64,000 nt of DNA from Solirubrobacterales bacterium (GCA_003133565.1 PKYB01000009.1:1-64000); one strand, 5' to 3'. Shown: positions 10,244-20,735, counted from the stretch's first letter. Program-made: numbers and translations. Notes: generated by a model from the sequence alone, not told the origin.

Positions 10244-11011
10244 CTAGGTCCTGGTGGCGCTGATGAGCACGGCGTCGTAGTGCATCTCGAACGATCCGCC
10301 ATTCGCGTCGATGGCTTCGCTGACGGCTGCAAGCAAGCGCTCGCGACGCTCGGGTGGAAGTGCCTGGTGATCGCTGTGGGTGTTGAGCTCGTCGATCCAG
10401 CCGGCGGTGCTGTAGGTCATCGTCCACGCGAAAATTGCGTTTGACACCGTCCCGAACTCGGTCGATGCGGCGAGTGCGGCTACGTGCGGGGTTCCGAGTG
10501 CGCCGGGTTCCGCGCTGCCGAGCACGATCGAACGGTTCTCGATGCCTGGTTCGAGACGCTGATAGATCGGTGTCATCCACTCGCGCACGTGCGGTGGCGG
10601 AATGCCGATATTCCAGAACGCGCAGATCCGCCCTCCCGGGCGGAGCACAGCCGCGGCCTTCGCAGTGCCCACCTCGGGCTCCACCCAGTGCCAGGACTGC
10701 GCCGCCGTGACCAGGTCAAACATCCGGCCCGCTGGGTCCCAGAGCTCAAACGCCGCGACCTCGACCTCGATGCCCTTCGCGCGCGCAAGCTCTGCCATCC
10801 GCTCGTCGACTTCGACACCCAAAACTTGGCATCCGCGAGCCGTGAGCAGCGCCGTCGCGATCCCGGTTCCGCAGCCGACGTCCACAGCGGATCTGGGCCC
10901 ACCGACGAGGAGCGCGTCGATCAGCTGGGACGGATAAGACGGACGCACGCGGTCATAAAGCTCGGCGACCGAACCAAAAGACTCCGCACGCGCACGATCA
11001 TTGAACGCCAC
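10244..11011 (-). CDS. Class I SAM-dependent methyltransferase
   Basis: AVDVGCGTGIATALLTARGCQVLGVEVDERMAELA motif I and following. Confidence 0.88.
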   Translation of the reverse strand: MAFNDRARAESFGSVAELYDRVRPSYPSQLIDALLVGGPRSAVDVGCGTGIATALLTARGCQVLGVEVDERMAELARAKGIEVEVAAFELWDPAGRMFDLVTAAQSWHWVEPEVGTAKAAAVLRPGGRICAFWNIGIPPPHVREWMTPIYQRLEPGIENRSIVLGSAEPGALGTPHVAALAASTEFGTVSNAIFAWTMTYSTAGWIDELNTHSDHQALPPERRERLLAAVSEAIDANGGSFEMHYDAVLISATRT

Positions 11012-11114
11012 GCGTGGGATATTCGCAGCGCCTGCGCACCGTGGTCAGCGAGCGCGAAAGCGCAGGGTTCGCTGCGCCGGCGGTGGCGCCGGCGGCGCGG
11101 ATCTCACGTTTTGG

Positions 11115-11751
11115 GTGTCCGGAGCGTTTGGTTCAGATGACACGACCCATTTGCGGCTATACGACTACGCCGCCTCATGCAATTGCTACAAGGTCCGGCT
11201 GCTCTTGGCACAACTCGGCGTTTCCTACGAGCGCGTCCCGATCGACATCTTCAACGGGGGGACGCTCACTGAGGACTACGGGCGGATCAACCCGATGCGC
11301 ACCACCCCGGTACTCGAGACCGCGGATGGCCGCGTACCGCGTACCTTCCTGATGATCCGCTTGAGCTCGCCCAGGTTGTGCGTTGGCTGATCTACGAACA
11401 AACCGACGTCATCCCAACGATCGGCGGCCTGCGCTTTCGGCTCCTCGTCGGACGGACCCGTCCCTCAGATCCTGACGCGATTCGCCGCCGCACCGGCGCC
11501 GGCCGCGTGCTTTCCCTGCTTGACGGCCACCTCAGCACACACGAGTTTTTCGTCGGCGGCCGCTACACGATCGCCGACATCACGATCTACGCCTACACCC
11601 ACCGTGCGCACGAGGCCGGGTGGACACGCGGCCATACCCAGCGCTTCGCTCCTGGTTTCAGCGCGTCGAGCAACAGCCCGGAGACATCGAAGACGTCGAG
11701 CCCTACGGTGCCAACGCGGCGCCCTACGCGGGCCGGTCGATCTACGACTGA
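11115..11751 (+). pseudogene. Glutathione S-transferase family protein, disrupted (internal deletion plus second frameshift)
   Basis: GST N-domain in frame 3 (LRLYDYAASCNCYKVRLLLAQLGVSYERVPIDIF...TTPVLETADGR), middle in frame 2 (YLPDDPLELAQVVRWLIYEQTDVIPTIGGLRFRLL...YAYTHRAHEAG), C-terminus in frame 1 (PYPALRSWFQRVEQQPGDIEDVEPYGANAAPYAGRSIYD*). Confidence 0.82.
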
Positions 11752-11767
11752 CACGAGCCGTCGTTTG

Positions 11768-12988
11768 CTAGCTGCGATCAAGGCTCGGGATCGCGGTTTC
11801 TTCGATGATGAGCTTGATTGCGGCAGCGACGGGGATCGCGATGAGCGCTCCGATGATGCCGAGGAGGGCGCCGCCGATCACGGTCGCAACCACGGTGAGC
11901 AGTCCGGGGACTTGGACGGTCCGGGCCATGACCCGGGGTGTGAAGAGATAGTCCTCGAGGAACCGGTAAACGACGTAGAAGGCAACCGTCGCGACCGCGA
12001 CCTCCAGAGAGACGGTGAGCGCGATAAGGGCGACGATGATTCCTCCCACGGTTGAGCCGACGACCGGGATCAGGTCGAGCAACGCGACGAGCAAGCCGAG
12101 GAGAACCGCGTAGGGGATTCCCAGGATCAGACACCAGGCCCAGGTGCCAAACCCAGCAATGAACGACGTGAGCAGGTCGCCAAGGACATAGCCGCCGATA
12201 CGGCTCATGATCTCGTCGGTGAGGAGGACCATCCGTGGCCTACGTGAGGCGGGGGCGAGCTGGTAGAGGCCCCGTTTGACGCGTGGGAGGTCGGCCAGCA
12301 GGTAGATCGAGATGATCAGTACCAAGGCCACGGAGGCGATCAGGTCGAGCGCAAGCTTGCCGAATCCGAGCACCCCTCCAGCGATCGCTGAGGAGCCGCC
12401 CTTGCTGATGAATGTCTGGATCGACGTGACGATGTGGTAGCGCCCGTTCAGCTTCCCCAGGAACGTGTGGTTGTTATTGAGTGTGTGCAGGTAATGGGGG
12501 ATTTCTTTCGTGAGTGCCGAGGCTTGGTTGACCATGACCGGCACAGCCACCGCGATGAACCCGCCAAAGATGCCGAGCGCGACCGCGAGCACGACGACGA
12601 CGGAGGCCCACCGGGGGAGGCCGCGGCGGTGCACCCACACGACGGCTGGGTCCAGGCCGACCGCGATGACGACCGTGAGCGCGAGCAGGAGCAGGATCTG
12701 TCCGGCGGCAAGCACCGCCGAGACAAACGCGTAGACGACCGCAACGCCGAACGCGCCCGTCAAGCCGACGAAGAACGGGGAACTCCGGTCGAACTGCCGA
12801 CCTATGCGGCCATAGGCCCGCTCTTCGGTTGCGCCTGCCTCTTCCGCAGCGGCCGCGTGAATCTCGTCAACGACGTCCTGCGCGCTCTTACCGTCCGTCT
12901 CACCCTCCTCGATCAGTGCGGTGACCTCGGACTCGTCGCCGATCACGGTCGTGGGCTCGTCGTCGGGCGTTGACTTCGGCTTAGCCAT
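11768..12988 (-). CDS. AI-2E family transporter
   Basis: Multiple TM segments, LLGLLVALLDLIPVVGSTVGGIIVALIAL and C-terminal LLGIIGALIAIPVAAAIKLIIEE. Confidence 0.9.
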   Translation of the reverse strand: MAKPKSTPDDEPTTVIGDESEVTALIEEGETDGKSAQDVVDEIHAAAAEEAGATEERAYGRIGRQFDRSSPFFVGLTGAFGVAVVYAFVSAVLAAGQILLLLALTVVIAVGLDPAVVWVHRRGLPRWASVVVVLAVALGIFGGFIAVAVPVMVNQASALTKEIPHYLHTLNNNHTFLGKLNGRYHIVTSIQTFISKGGSSAIAGGVLGFGKLALDLIASVALVLIISIYLLADLPRVKRGLYQLAPASRRPRMVLLTDEIMSRIGGYVLGDLLTSFIAGFGTWAWCLILGIPYAVLLGLLVALLDLIPVVGSTVGGIIVALIALTVSLEVAVATVAFYVVYRFLEDYLFTPRVMARTVQVPGLLTVVATVIGGALLGIIGALIAIPVAAAIKLIIEETAIPSLDRS

Positions 12989-13059
12989 CTCGTCTCCTCA
13001 GTGATCACGCGCAGACGGAACGAGCGCGAACCCTACGACGATTCGGAAAGCGCGTGTTT

Positions 13060-14613
13060 CTAAGACGCTGCGCTTGCCGCCAAGGCTTCGCGTTCGTCTT
13101 GCGCCGCTGGGACCGCTGCCGGGGTGTGGGCGGGGAGTCGCACGGTGAAGCGGGTGCCGGTGCGGCGCGTGCTCTTGACCGTGACGGTGCCGCCGTGGGC
13201 CTGGGTGACGGCCTCGACGATCGCCAGGCCAAGGCCGAACGAGCCGCTGCTCTCGCCGCCGCCGCGCACGAAGCGCTCGAACAGGTGGTCCCTGATCGCG
13301 GGCGGGATGCCCGGTCCGTCGTCGGCGACGGTCAACTCGGCTTGCCCGTCGCGACGCAGGCGCGTCGTGGCGGTGATGTGGGTGCCCGGCGGGGTGTGGC
13401 GGATCGCGTTCTCGATCAGGTTGATCGCGACGCGCTGGAGGTCATCGGCGCTGCCAACCAGCGGCGTCGGCTCGACGTCCAGCGTGAGCACGTGGTTATC
13501 GGTTGTCGGCTCGAGTTCACTCGCCGCGGCCACGACGCGGTCCGCGAGGTCGAGCGGACCGGACGACGGCGGGTGCTTGACGTCCGAGCGCGCGAGCAGC
13601 AGGAGGTCGGCGACCAGACGGCGCATCCGTTGGGTCGAGCGCAGGGCCGAGCGCGCGAGCTCGCGCTCAGGTCCATCCAGCGTGTCCTCGAGCAGCTCGA
13701 GGTTTGCCAGCACGCTCGTCAGCGGTGTGCGCAGCTCGTGCGAGGCATCGGCAACGAAGAGTCGTTGGCGGTCGAGCGCGGATTCGGTGCGCGCGCGCGC
13801 GTCGTTGAGCGAGGTGAGCATCGTCGCCAGCGTGCGCGATAGCTCGGCAACCTCGTCGTCGGCGGTCGGCTCGGGGAGCGTGCGCGTCGGATCCCCGGTC
13901 CGCTCGATCTCACTCGCCGCCGCCGTAAGCTCCGCGATCGGCATGATCGCGCGTTGTGCGACCAGCCACCCGGCGCCGAACGCGAGGGCCGTACCGGCGA
14001 GGACGCCGAGCAGGACGAGCAGGTCGAGGTTGGCAATGTCCGAGTTGAGCGGGGCCGTCGAGAGCCCGTACTGGATCAGCAGGCTGTCGCCGTTCTGATA
14101 GACCGGAGCCTCCGTCACAACCCGGTAGCCGTTCACGGTGTCGGCGCGATAGCCGTTGGGAGGTGGATCGGGCGTCGGGGACCCCAGGTAGGGCCCGCTG
14201 GAGGATGTCGCGGGTGTTCCGTCGAGGTCGTACATCCTGACCGCGCCGCCGCCGATTTCGAAGTCCGCCAGGTTCGCGTTCGAGATACCGAGCGTCCGTG
14301 AGGCGAACTCGGGATGAACGTCGCTCGCGAGATTGCCGGCCTGGGCGATGACCTGCGAGTCGAAGTTCGACCGTAGGCGATGCGCCGTGAGGTCGCGGAC
14401 CGCCATGCCGAACACGACCAACATCAGGAACGTCACGCCGCTCACGCTGACCGCCAGTCGCAAGCGGATCGGCAGCCGCGATAGCGGCGTCCGCATGCGC
14501 CGAGCCTCGGGGACCGGGGGCGTGGGCTCCGCCGCCGGCTCGGGCGCGGGCGAGGCCTCAGGCGCGGAGGACGTAGCCGGCTCCACGGATTGTGTGCAGT
14601 AGGCGCGGCTCAC
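13060..14613 (-). CDS. Sensor histidine kinase (HAMP + HisKA + HATPase); start may be 14496
   Basis: ADASHELRTPLTSVLANLELLE H-box, NLIENAIRHTPPG N-box, DDGPGIPPAIRDHLFERFVRG. Confidence 0.93.
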   Translation of the reverse strand: MSRAYCTQSVEPATSSAPEASPAPEPAAEPTPPVPEARRMRTPLSRLPIRLRLAVSVSGVTFLMLVVFGMAVRDLTAHRLRSNFDSQVIAQAGNLASDVHPEFASRTLGISNANLADFEIGGGAVRMYDLDGTPATSSSGPYLGSPTPDPPPNGYRADTVNGYRVVTEAPVYQNGDSLLIQYGLSTAPLNSDIANLDLLVLLGVLAGTALAFGAGWLVAQRAIMPIAELTAAASEIERTGDPTRTLPEPTADDEVAELSRTLATMLTSLNDARARTESALDRQRLFVADASHELRTPLTSVLANLELLEDTLDGPERELARSALRSTQRMRRLVADLLLLARSDVKHPPSSGPLDLADRVVAAASELEPTTDNHVLTLDVEPTPLVGSADDLQRVAINLIENAIRHTPPGTHITATTRLRRDGQAELTVADDGPGIPPAIRDHLFERFVRGGGESSGSFGLGLAIVEAVTQAHGGTVTVKSTRRTGTRFTVRLPAHTPAAVPAAQDEREALAASAAS

Positions 14614-15247
14614 TGCCGGCCTCGAGCTTGCGCCGCAGGTTGGAGACGAAGACCTCGATCGTGTTGGTCGTCGAGAACGGGTCGTAGCCCCAGACCTCGT
14701 CGAGCAGGCGCTGGCGCGAGATCACGATGCGCTCGTTGCGCAGCAGGTACTCGAGCAACTCGAACTCGCGCTGGGTCAGATCGATGCTGCGCTCGCCGCG
14801 AAAGACCTCGTGGGTGTCCGGGTTGAGCGACAAATCGGCGACGCGCAACGACGCGCTACCGCGCGGCGGGCGGCGCCGCAACAGGGCGCGGAGTCGCGCC
14901 AGGAGCTCCTGGCGCTCGAACGGTTTGACGAGATAGTCGTCGGCGCCGGCATCGAGGCCGACGACCCGCGCTTCGAGCGCGTCGCGGGCGGTCAGCATCA
15001 AGATCGGCACGTCGTCGTCGCTGCGCAGCTGCTTGGCGACGTCGACGCCGTCCATCCGCGGCAGGCCGAGATCGAGGATCACGACGTCCGGCAGGAAGGC
15101 GTGGGCCTCGTCCAGCGCGATGACGCCGTCGGTCGCCAGTCGCACGTCGTAGCCCTCGAGGCGCAGCGAGCGCACGAGCACGTCGGCGATGTCTCCATCG
15201 TCCTCAACCACGAGCACGCGGGGAGAACGCGCATAGTCATTCATCAC
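14558..15247 (-). CDS. OmpR-family response regulator
   Basis: VLVVEDDGDIADVL, DVVILDLGLPRMDG, C-terminal winged helix (LTQREFELLEYLLRNERIVISRQRLLDEVWGYD). Confidence 0.94.
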   Translation of the reverse strand: MMNDYARSPRVLVVEDDGDIADVLVRSLRLEGYDVRLATDGVIALDEAHAFLPDVVILDLGLPRMDGVDVAKQLRSDDDVPILMLTARDALEARVVGLDAGADDYLVKPFERQELLARLRALLRRRPPRGSASLRVADLSLNPDTHEVFRGERSIDLTQREFELLEYLLRNERIVISRQRLLDEVWGYDPFSTTNTIEVFVSNLRRKLEAGSEPRLLHTIRGAGYVLRA

Positions 15248-15340
15248 GACGATGTTAGGGCGTGCGCAGCGGCTGCTTTGCGATCTTTATTGCCCGTTGA
15301 AGGCGCAGGCAAACGCGCGCCGGTGTCGAATGGCCAGGCG

Positions 15341-17860
15341 ATGGCTCCCCGAGCAAGCCCCAAGCGCCGTGCCACACCGGCGCGTGGCGCCGCCAAGCGC
15401 CGCCGAACGCCCGCGCGCGGGAGGGCGAGCGGTCGTCGGCGCACGCGGCGGCGGCGCAGCTGGCCGAGCTGGCGTGACTTCAAGCTCGACCAGCGCGAGC
15501 TCGACGTGCTCGGCCTCGGCCTCGCCGCGGTGGGCGTTTTCCTCGGCGGGGTGCTCTACGCGCACTGGAATGGCGGCAGCGCCGGCAACGGCGCCGCGCG
15601 CGGGCTGGCCTGGCTCCTCGGCGTGGCGCGCGACGGCGTTCCCGTCGCCCTCGGCGCCGCCGGCGCGATGCTCGTGCTGGCGCCGCTGATCAGCTCACCG
15701 CGACCGCTGCGCGCGAGCCCGTTCTTCCTCTTTGCGTCGGCGACGCTTGCGCTTGGCGCAAACACGCTCGGCATCAGCGGTTCCGCGGCGCCGGCGCACT
15801 ACTGGAGCGCCACGCTGTTCGAGCACCGCGGTGGCATCGTCGGTCAGGCCGAGCTGTGGGCAGCCAGTCACGTCGCCGGGACGCTCGGGGCGGACTTCCT
15901 CGCCGTCTTCCTGCTCCTCGCCGGCACCGTGTTGCTGAGCGGCGGCTCGCTGGCCCTCGCAATCGGCGCCGCCGGCGGCACGCTCGCCCGTGCCAGGGGG
16001 CGGCTGGGGGAGGTCTCGACGGTGCGCCGTACGACGATGACAAGGACATCGCTGCCCTATGACACCGAGCTGCCGCCGGCGATCGTGGCGCCCGACCCGC
16101 ACGGGCGCGAGCTCGTCATCCGCGCCGGTCACGTCGAGGCGCCGTCCAACGACGAACGCGACTTCGACGCTTTCGAGCCCGACAGCAACGCCTCGCTCTT
16201 CGATGCCGCCATCCTCGAGGCGGAGCCCGAAGGGGCGGAGCCAATAGAAGAGGAGCCGCCGCTGGGGGCGCTCGACGCCGCGAGCCTCACGCCGCAGGGG
16301 CGTTTTCGCGCCTCGGTCACCGACGATCCGAGCTTTCACTGGCGCCTGCCGAGCGCCAACATCCTCACGCGGTCGAGCGGCGGAGAGACTCGCCCGGACA
16401 CCGCGGGGCAGGCGAAGGTGGCCGCGCGGCTGGTCGAGGCGCTCGGACACTTCGGCGTGCAGGCGACCGTCGTCGGGACCGTCGCCGGCCCCCACATCAC
16501 GCGCTATGAGCTGCGCCTCGCCGCCGGCATCAAGGTGGCTAAGGTTGCGGCGCTGAAGGACGACCTGGCCTACGCGCTCGCCGCCACAGACGTGCGGATC
16601 CTCGCGCCGATCCCCGGCAAGCAGGCGGTCGGGGTCGAGGTTCCGAACGCCAAGCGGCGGATCGTCCGCCTCGGCGACGTCTACCAGGAGCCGCCTGAGG
16701 ACTGGTCGCCGCTGACGGTCTGGCTCGGCAAGGACGTGGCGGGACGCGCGATCGGCGCCGACCTCGCGAAGATGCCGCACCTGCTGGTCGCGGGGACAAC
16801 CGGGTCCGGCAAATCGGCCGCGGTCAACGCGATGCTCGCGAGCATCCTGCTGCGCGCCACACCGCACGACGTGCGGCTCGTGCTGGTCGACCCGAAACAG
16901 GTCGAGCTGAACCACTACGACTCGATTCCGCACCTGCTGACGCCGGTGATCACGAGCCCGCGGATGGCGGCCAACGCGCTGATGAACCTGGTGCGAGAGA
17001 TGGAGCAGCGCTACGGAATCATGTCGCTCTCGCGCACGCGCTCGTTGGTCGAGCTCAATCGTGTGCGGTTGGCGGCGGGCGAGCCGCCGCTGCCCTACAT
17101 CCTCTGCGTGATCGACGAGCTCGCCGACCTGATGATGGTCGCGCCGACCGATGTCGAGGATTCGATCATCCGCCTCGCGCAGAAGGCGCGCGCCGTCGGC
17201 ATCCACCTCGTGCTCGCGACGCAGTCGCCGCGCGTCGACGTGATCACGGGAATGATCAAGGCCAACGTCCCGTCGCGGATCGCGTTCTCGGTGTCCTCGC
17301 AGATCGACTCGCGCGTGATTCTTGACCAGAACGGCGCCGAGTCGCTGCTCGGGGCCGGTGACATGCTGTTCGCGCCGATCGGCAGCTCCTCCTCGCAGCG
17401 CATCCAGGGCGCCTACGTCGACGAGGCGCAGATCGCCGCGCTGACCGATCACTGGCGCCGCCAGGGTGAGCCGGAGCTGCGCGAGGAGCTTTTGCAGGAG
17501 GTCGAAGCGCACGAGGAGGAGGGCGACGGCGAGAGCGACGGCTTTGATCCCGACGAGGATCCGCTGCTCGAGGCGGCGATCGAGCTGGTCGTCGAGATGG
17601 GAACGGCGTCGACGTCGATGCTGCAGCGCCGGCTGCGCCTCGGTTACACGCGCGCCGGCCGCGTCATCGACATGCTCGAGCGGCGCGGGATCATCTCCGG
17701 CTACGAAGGCTCGAAACCGCGTCAGGTGCTCGTGACCGAGGCTGACCTGCCGCGCGTGCTGGCGGCGCTCGGCGAGCGCTCACAGCGGGCCGGCGGTGGC
17801 GTGGCAGGCGGCGCGGGCGCCAGCGAGGCGATTCACATCGCCGGATCCGACACGCAGTAG
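15341..17860 (+). CDS. ftsK: DNA translocase FtsK
   Basis: TM N-terminus, Walker A GTTGSGKSAAVNAML, Walker B VRLVLVDPKQVELNHY, C-terminal gamma domain (ASTSMLQRRLRLGYTRAGRVIDMLERRGII). Track ORF from 14810 over-extended. Confidence 0.94.
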   Translation: MAPRASPKRRATPARGAAKRRRTPARGRASGRRRTRRRRSWPSWRDFKLDQRELDVLGLGLAAVGVFLGGVLYAHWNGGSAGNGAARGLAWLLGVARDGVPVALGAAGAMLVLAPLISSPRPLRASPFFLFASATLALGANTLGISGSAAPAHYWSATLFEHRGGIVGQAELWAASHVAGTLGADFLAVFLLLAGTVLLSGGSLALAIGAAGGTLARARGRLGEVSTVRRTTMTRTSLPYDTELPPAIVAPDPHGRELVIRAGHVEAPSNDERDFDAFEPDSNASLFDAAILEAEPEGAEPIEEEPPLGALDAASLTPQGRFRASVTDDPSFHWRLPSANILTRSSGGETRPDTAGQAKVAARLVEALGHFGVQATVVGTVAGPHITRYELRLAAGIKVAKVAALKDDLAYALAATDVRILAPIPGKQAVGVEVPNAKRRIVRLGDVYQEPPEDWSPLTVWLGKDVAGRAIGADLAKMPHLLVAGTTGSGKSAAVNAMLASILLRATPHDVRLVLVDPKQVELNHYDSIPHLLTPVITSPRMAANALMNLVREMEQRYGIMSLSRTRSLVELNRVRLAAGEPPLPYILCVIDELADLMMVAPTDVEDSIIRLAQKARAVGIHLVLATQSPRVDVITGMIKANVPSRIAFSVSSQIDSRVILDQNGAESLLGAGDMLFAPIGSSSSQRIQGAYVDEAQIAALTDHWRRQGEPELREELLQEVEAHEEEGDGESDGFDPDEDPLLEAAIELVVEMGTASTSMLQRRLRLGYTRAGRVIDMLERRGIISGYEGSKPRQVLVTEADLPRVLAALGERSQRAGGGVAGGAGASEAIHIAGSDTQ

Positions 17861-17908
17861 CCCGCTCGCCGGGTCGCGCCGGAGCGCGGCGCTACGCTTG
17901 CCCTGCAT

Positions 17909-18757
17909 ATGCCCGGAATTGGACCGACACTCCGTGAAGCGCGTATGCGCGATGGGCGGGATATCTCCGAGATCGAGGAGGCCACGCGGATCCGCGCGAA
18001 GTACCTGCGGGCGCTCGAAAACGAGGAATGGAGCCTGCTGCCGGGCCCGACCTATACCAAGGCGTTTCTGCGCTCCTATGGCGACATGCTCGGCCTCGAC
18101 GGGCGGATGCTCGTCGACGAGTACAAGCGCCAGTGGGAGGAACCGCACGAGCTCGACCTGATTCCGGTGCGCCCGAGTTTCGGGTCGGGCGCGCGCGCCG
18201 GCGGTGGTGGCGGCGGCGGCGGCGGCGCGCGAGGGGGGCGGAGGCGCCGCGCGCGCTGGGCCGGAACCGCGGGGCTGATCGTCGTACTCGCGGTCGCGGT
18301 TGTGTTGATCGAGCGCGGCGGTGGTTCGTCCTCGCCGGCAGGTTCGTCGCACACGCTGGCGTCTCGGGTCGGGTCGGGGGCGACGATGCACGCGGCCGCG
18401 GGCGCGGGGAGTGGGACCACGACCGGCGGGCGGACGGTCGCGGCGCGCGGTTGCGCCAGCACGCCGCTGCCGAGCGACTGCGTGTCGCTTGAGGTGCAGC
18501 CGACCACGTCGGTTTATGTCTGCCTCGTCGCCGACGCCGGCCGCATCCGCATTCCTGGCGTTATTCTCGACGCGCGATCGCCCCGCGTGACCTATCACTC
18601 GCGCGAGTTCATCCTCACCCTGGGCAACACGTCGGCGAGGCTTGAGATCGACGGTCACACGTTTGCCATCCAGCAGGCCGGCGGCGATGTCCGCTATGAG
18701 ATCACCGCGAAGCTGCGCAAGAAGCTGGCAACGCCGACGCGGCTTGAGTGCACGTGA
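17909..18757 (+). CDS. RodZ-like helix-turn-helix membrane protein
   Basis: HTH_25-type N-terminus (LREARMRDGRDISEIEEATRIRAKYLRALENEEWSLLPGPTYTKAFLRSYGDMLGLD), TM helix, C-terminal beta domain; Gly9 linker. Confidence 0.85.
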   Translation: MPGIGPTLREARMRDGRDISEIEEATRIRAKYLRALENEEWSLLPGPTYTKAFLRSYGDMLGLDGRMLVDEYKRQWEEPHELDLIPVRPSFGSGARAGGGGGGGGGARGGRRRRARWAGTAGLIVVLAVAVVLIERGGGSSSPAGSSHTLASRVGSGATMHAAAGAGSGTTTGGRTVAARGCASTPLPSDCVSLEVQPTTSVYVCLVADAGRIRIPGVILDARSPRVTYHSREFILTLGNTSARLEIDGHTFAIQQAGGDVRYEITAKLRKKLATPTRLECT

Positions 18758-20076
18758 GCGTGCGCGGGGCAATCGTCGTCACCGGCACCGAGCTGCTCGG
18801 CGGCCGCGTGAGCGATCGCAACGGTCCCTGGCTTGCCGCGCGCTTCTTCGAGCTCGGTATCGATCTCGCGCACGTGACGATCGTCGGCGACCGCCCCGAT
18901 GACATGCTCGCAGCGCTCGAGTGGTGCTCCTCGCTCGGCGTCAGCCTTGTCGTCACGAGCGGCGGTCTCGGACCGACCGCCGATGACCTCACCGCCAGCG
19001 TCGTCGGCGGCTTCGCCGGGCGGGCGATGGTCCTCGATGTCGCGCTCGAGGAGCGGATCGCCGAGATCCTGCGGCCGATGCGCAGTCGCTGGCCGCACCT
19101 CACCGAGGAGGAGATCCGGGCGTCGAACCGCAAGCAGGCGGTCGTGCCCGAAGGTGCGACGGTGCTCGCACCGGTCGGAACGGCGCCGGGACTTGTCGTG
19201 CCGCCAGCCGAGGGTCTCGTTGGACCGACGGTCGTCGTGCTTCCGGGGCCGCCGCGCGAGCTGCAGGCGCTATGGCATGCCGCAGTGGAGACGGAGACGT
19301 TTGCTCGCGCCGTGGCCGGGCGGACGACCTACGAGCAGCGGATGCTGCGCCTCTACGGCTTGCCCGAGTCGCAGATCGCCCAGACGCTGCGGCTGGCCGA
19401 CGAGCGGGGCGTCGATTTCGGGCGGATCGAGGTGACGACATGCCTGCGCCGCGGCGAGATCGAGATCGTCACGCGCTTCGAGGCCGGCGACGCCGCGATC
19501 TACGAGGCGTTCGTTGCTGTTGTGCGCGAGCGCCACGGCGAGGAACTGTTCTCCGAGGACGGCAGCCTCGTCGACGACCAGGTTGCGGGGATGCTCGTCG
19601 AGCAGGGCTTTAGCCTGGCGGTCGCCGAGTCCTGCACCGGTGGGCTCCTCGCCGGGCGGCTGACCGAACGGCCCGGGTCCTCGGCCTACCTGCGAGGTGG
19701 GATCGTCGCCTACTCCGACGCCGTGAAGGAGGAGCTGGTCGGCGTGGGCCACGACGTGCTCGTGGAGCATGGGGCGGTTTCGGCGCAGACGGCGCTGGCG
19801 CTCGCTGAGCGGGCGCGCGAGCGGCTCTCTGCCGACGTTGGGGTGGGTGTTACCGGAATCGCCGGTCCCGGCGGTGGGAGTGCCGAGAAGCCGGTCGGTC
19901 TCGTCTTTGTGGCCGCGAGCGGGCGTGACGGACGGCGGCTCGTGCGCCGCGCGCAGCTACCGGGTAACCGCGCGGAGGTGCGCGATCGCACGACGACGCT
20001 GGCGATGCACCTGCTGCGCCGGCTGCTGTTGGGCGAGAGCGATGCGGCCGCGGAAGGCGACACGGCCGCAGCGTGA
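18754..20076 (+). CDS. cinA: Competence/damage-inducible protein CinA
   Basis: VTGTELLGGRVSDRNGPWLAARFFELGID, GGLGPTADDLTA; C-terminal VAESCTGGLLAGRLTERPGSSAYLRGGIVAYSDAVK. GTG start 18754 (or 18748) overlaps upstream TGA. Confidence 0.95.
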   Translation: MSVRGAIVVTGTELLGGRVSDRNGPWLAARFFELGIDLAHVTIVGDRPDDMLAALEWCSSLGVSLVVTSGGLGPTADDLTASVVGGFAGRAMVLDVALEERIAEILRPMRSRWPHLTEEEIRASNRKQAVVPEGATVLAPVGTAPGLVVPPAEGLVGPTVVVLPGPPRELQALWHAAVETETFARAVAGRTTYEQRMLRLYGLPESQIAQTLRLADERGVDFGRIEVTTCLRRGEIEIVTRFEAGDAAIYEAFVAVVRERHGEELFSEDGSLVDDQVAGMLVEQGFSLAVAESCTGGLLAGRLTERPGSSAYLRGGIVAYSDAVKEELVGVGHDVLVEHGAVSAQTALALAERARERLSADVGVGVTGIAGPGGGSAEKPVGLVFVAASGRDGRRLVRRAQLPGNRAEVRDRTTTLAMHLLRRLLLGESDAAAEGDTAAA

Positions 20077-20735
20077 GCCCCGCCGGCCGCAGCGACGCGG
20101 GTGGTGTCCGCGCGCGGCTCTTCATCGCCGTGAGCCTGCCCGTCGAGGTCAGCGCGGAGCTGGCGCGCTGGGCGCGCGCGGCGCTCGGCGTTGTAGGTGC
20201 CGTGAGCGGCGGCCCTGCGGGGGGCGCGCGCCGTCTCGCGCCGGAGGCGCTGCACATCACGCTCTGCTTCCTCGGCGAGCAGCCGCTTGCCTGCGTCGAG
20301 GGACTTGCCGGCTTGCTCGGCGCGGCGGCTGAGCCCGTCGCGGCGATCGGCGAGCTTGCGCTCGGCGCGCCGGTGTTCCTGCCGCCGCGCCAACCGCGTG
20401 TGCTCGCCGTCGAGGTGGGAGATCCGGACGGCGGTCTCGGCCGGCTGCGTTCGGTGCTTGTGCGCGAGATCGCCGCGACGATCGACTGGGCCCCGGGACG
20501 GGAGCGCTTCCGCCCGCACGTGACGGTGGCGCGGATGCGGGCGGGGATCGGTGGTCGTCGTGGTCGCTTTGGCGGCAAATCCGCTGAGCACATGGCACGC
20601 AACGAGATGCTCGCGAGTGGGTTTCCGCCAACGCCGCAGCTCTCGTTCGTGGCCGACAAAGTTGTTCTCTTGCGGTCTTATTTGGAGCCCGAGGGCGCGC
20701 GCTACGAGGCGCTTGCCAGCGTCGGGGGGTGGTGA
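20073..20735 (+). CDS. thpR: RNA 2',3'-cyclic phosphodiesterase
   Basis: HxTx motifs LHITLCFLGE and RPHVTVARMR. Confidence 0.9.
   Translation: MSPAGRSDAGGVRARLFIAVSLPVEVSAELARWARAALGVVGAVSGGPAGGARRLAPEALHITLCFLGEQPLACVEGLAGLLGAAAEPVAAIGELALGAPVFLPPRQPRVLAVEVGDPDGGLGRLRSVLVREIAATIDWAPGRERFRPHVTVARMRAGIGGRRGRFGGKSAEHMARNEMLASGFPPTPQLSFVADKVVLLRSYLEPEGARYEALASVGGW

Noticed and set aside
14810-15340. N-terminal extension of the ftsK ORF
   Set aside because: Antisense to the response regulator gene; basic MAPRASPKRR start at 15341 is more plausible.
15695-17512. 605-aa minus-strand ORF opposite ftsK
   Set aside because: Antisense to a clear FtsK gene; Arg/Asp/His-rich composition typical of spurious ORFs in GC-rich DNA.
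18200-18231. (GGC)n tract in the RodZ-like gene as a phase-variation switch
   Set aside because: Triplet repeat changes would remain in frame and only vary a Gly linker; no evidence of switching.
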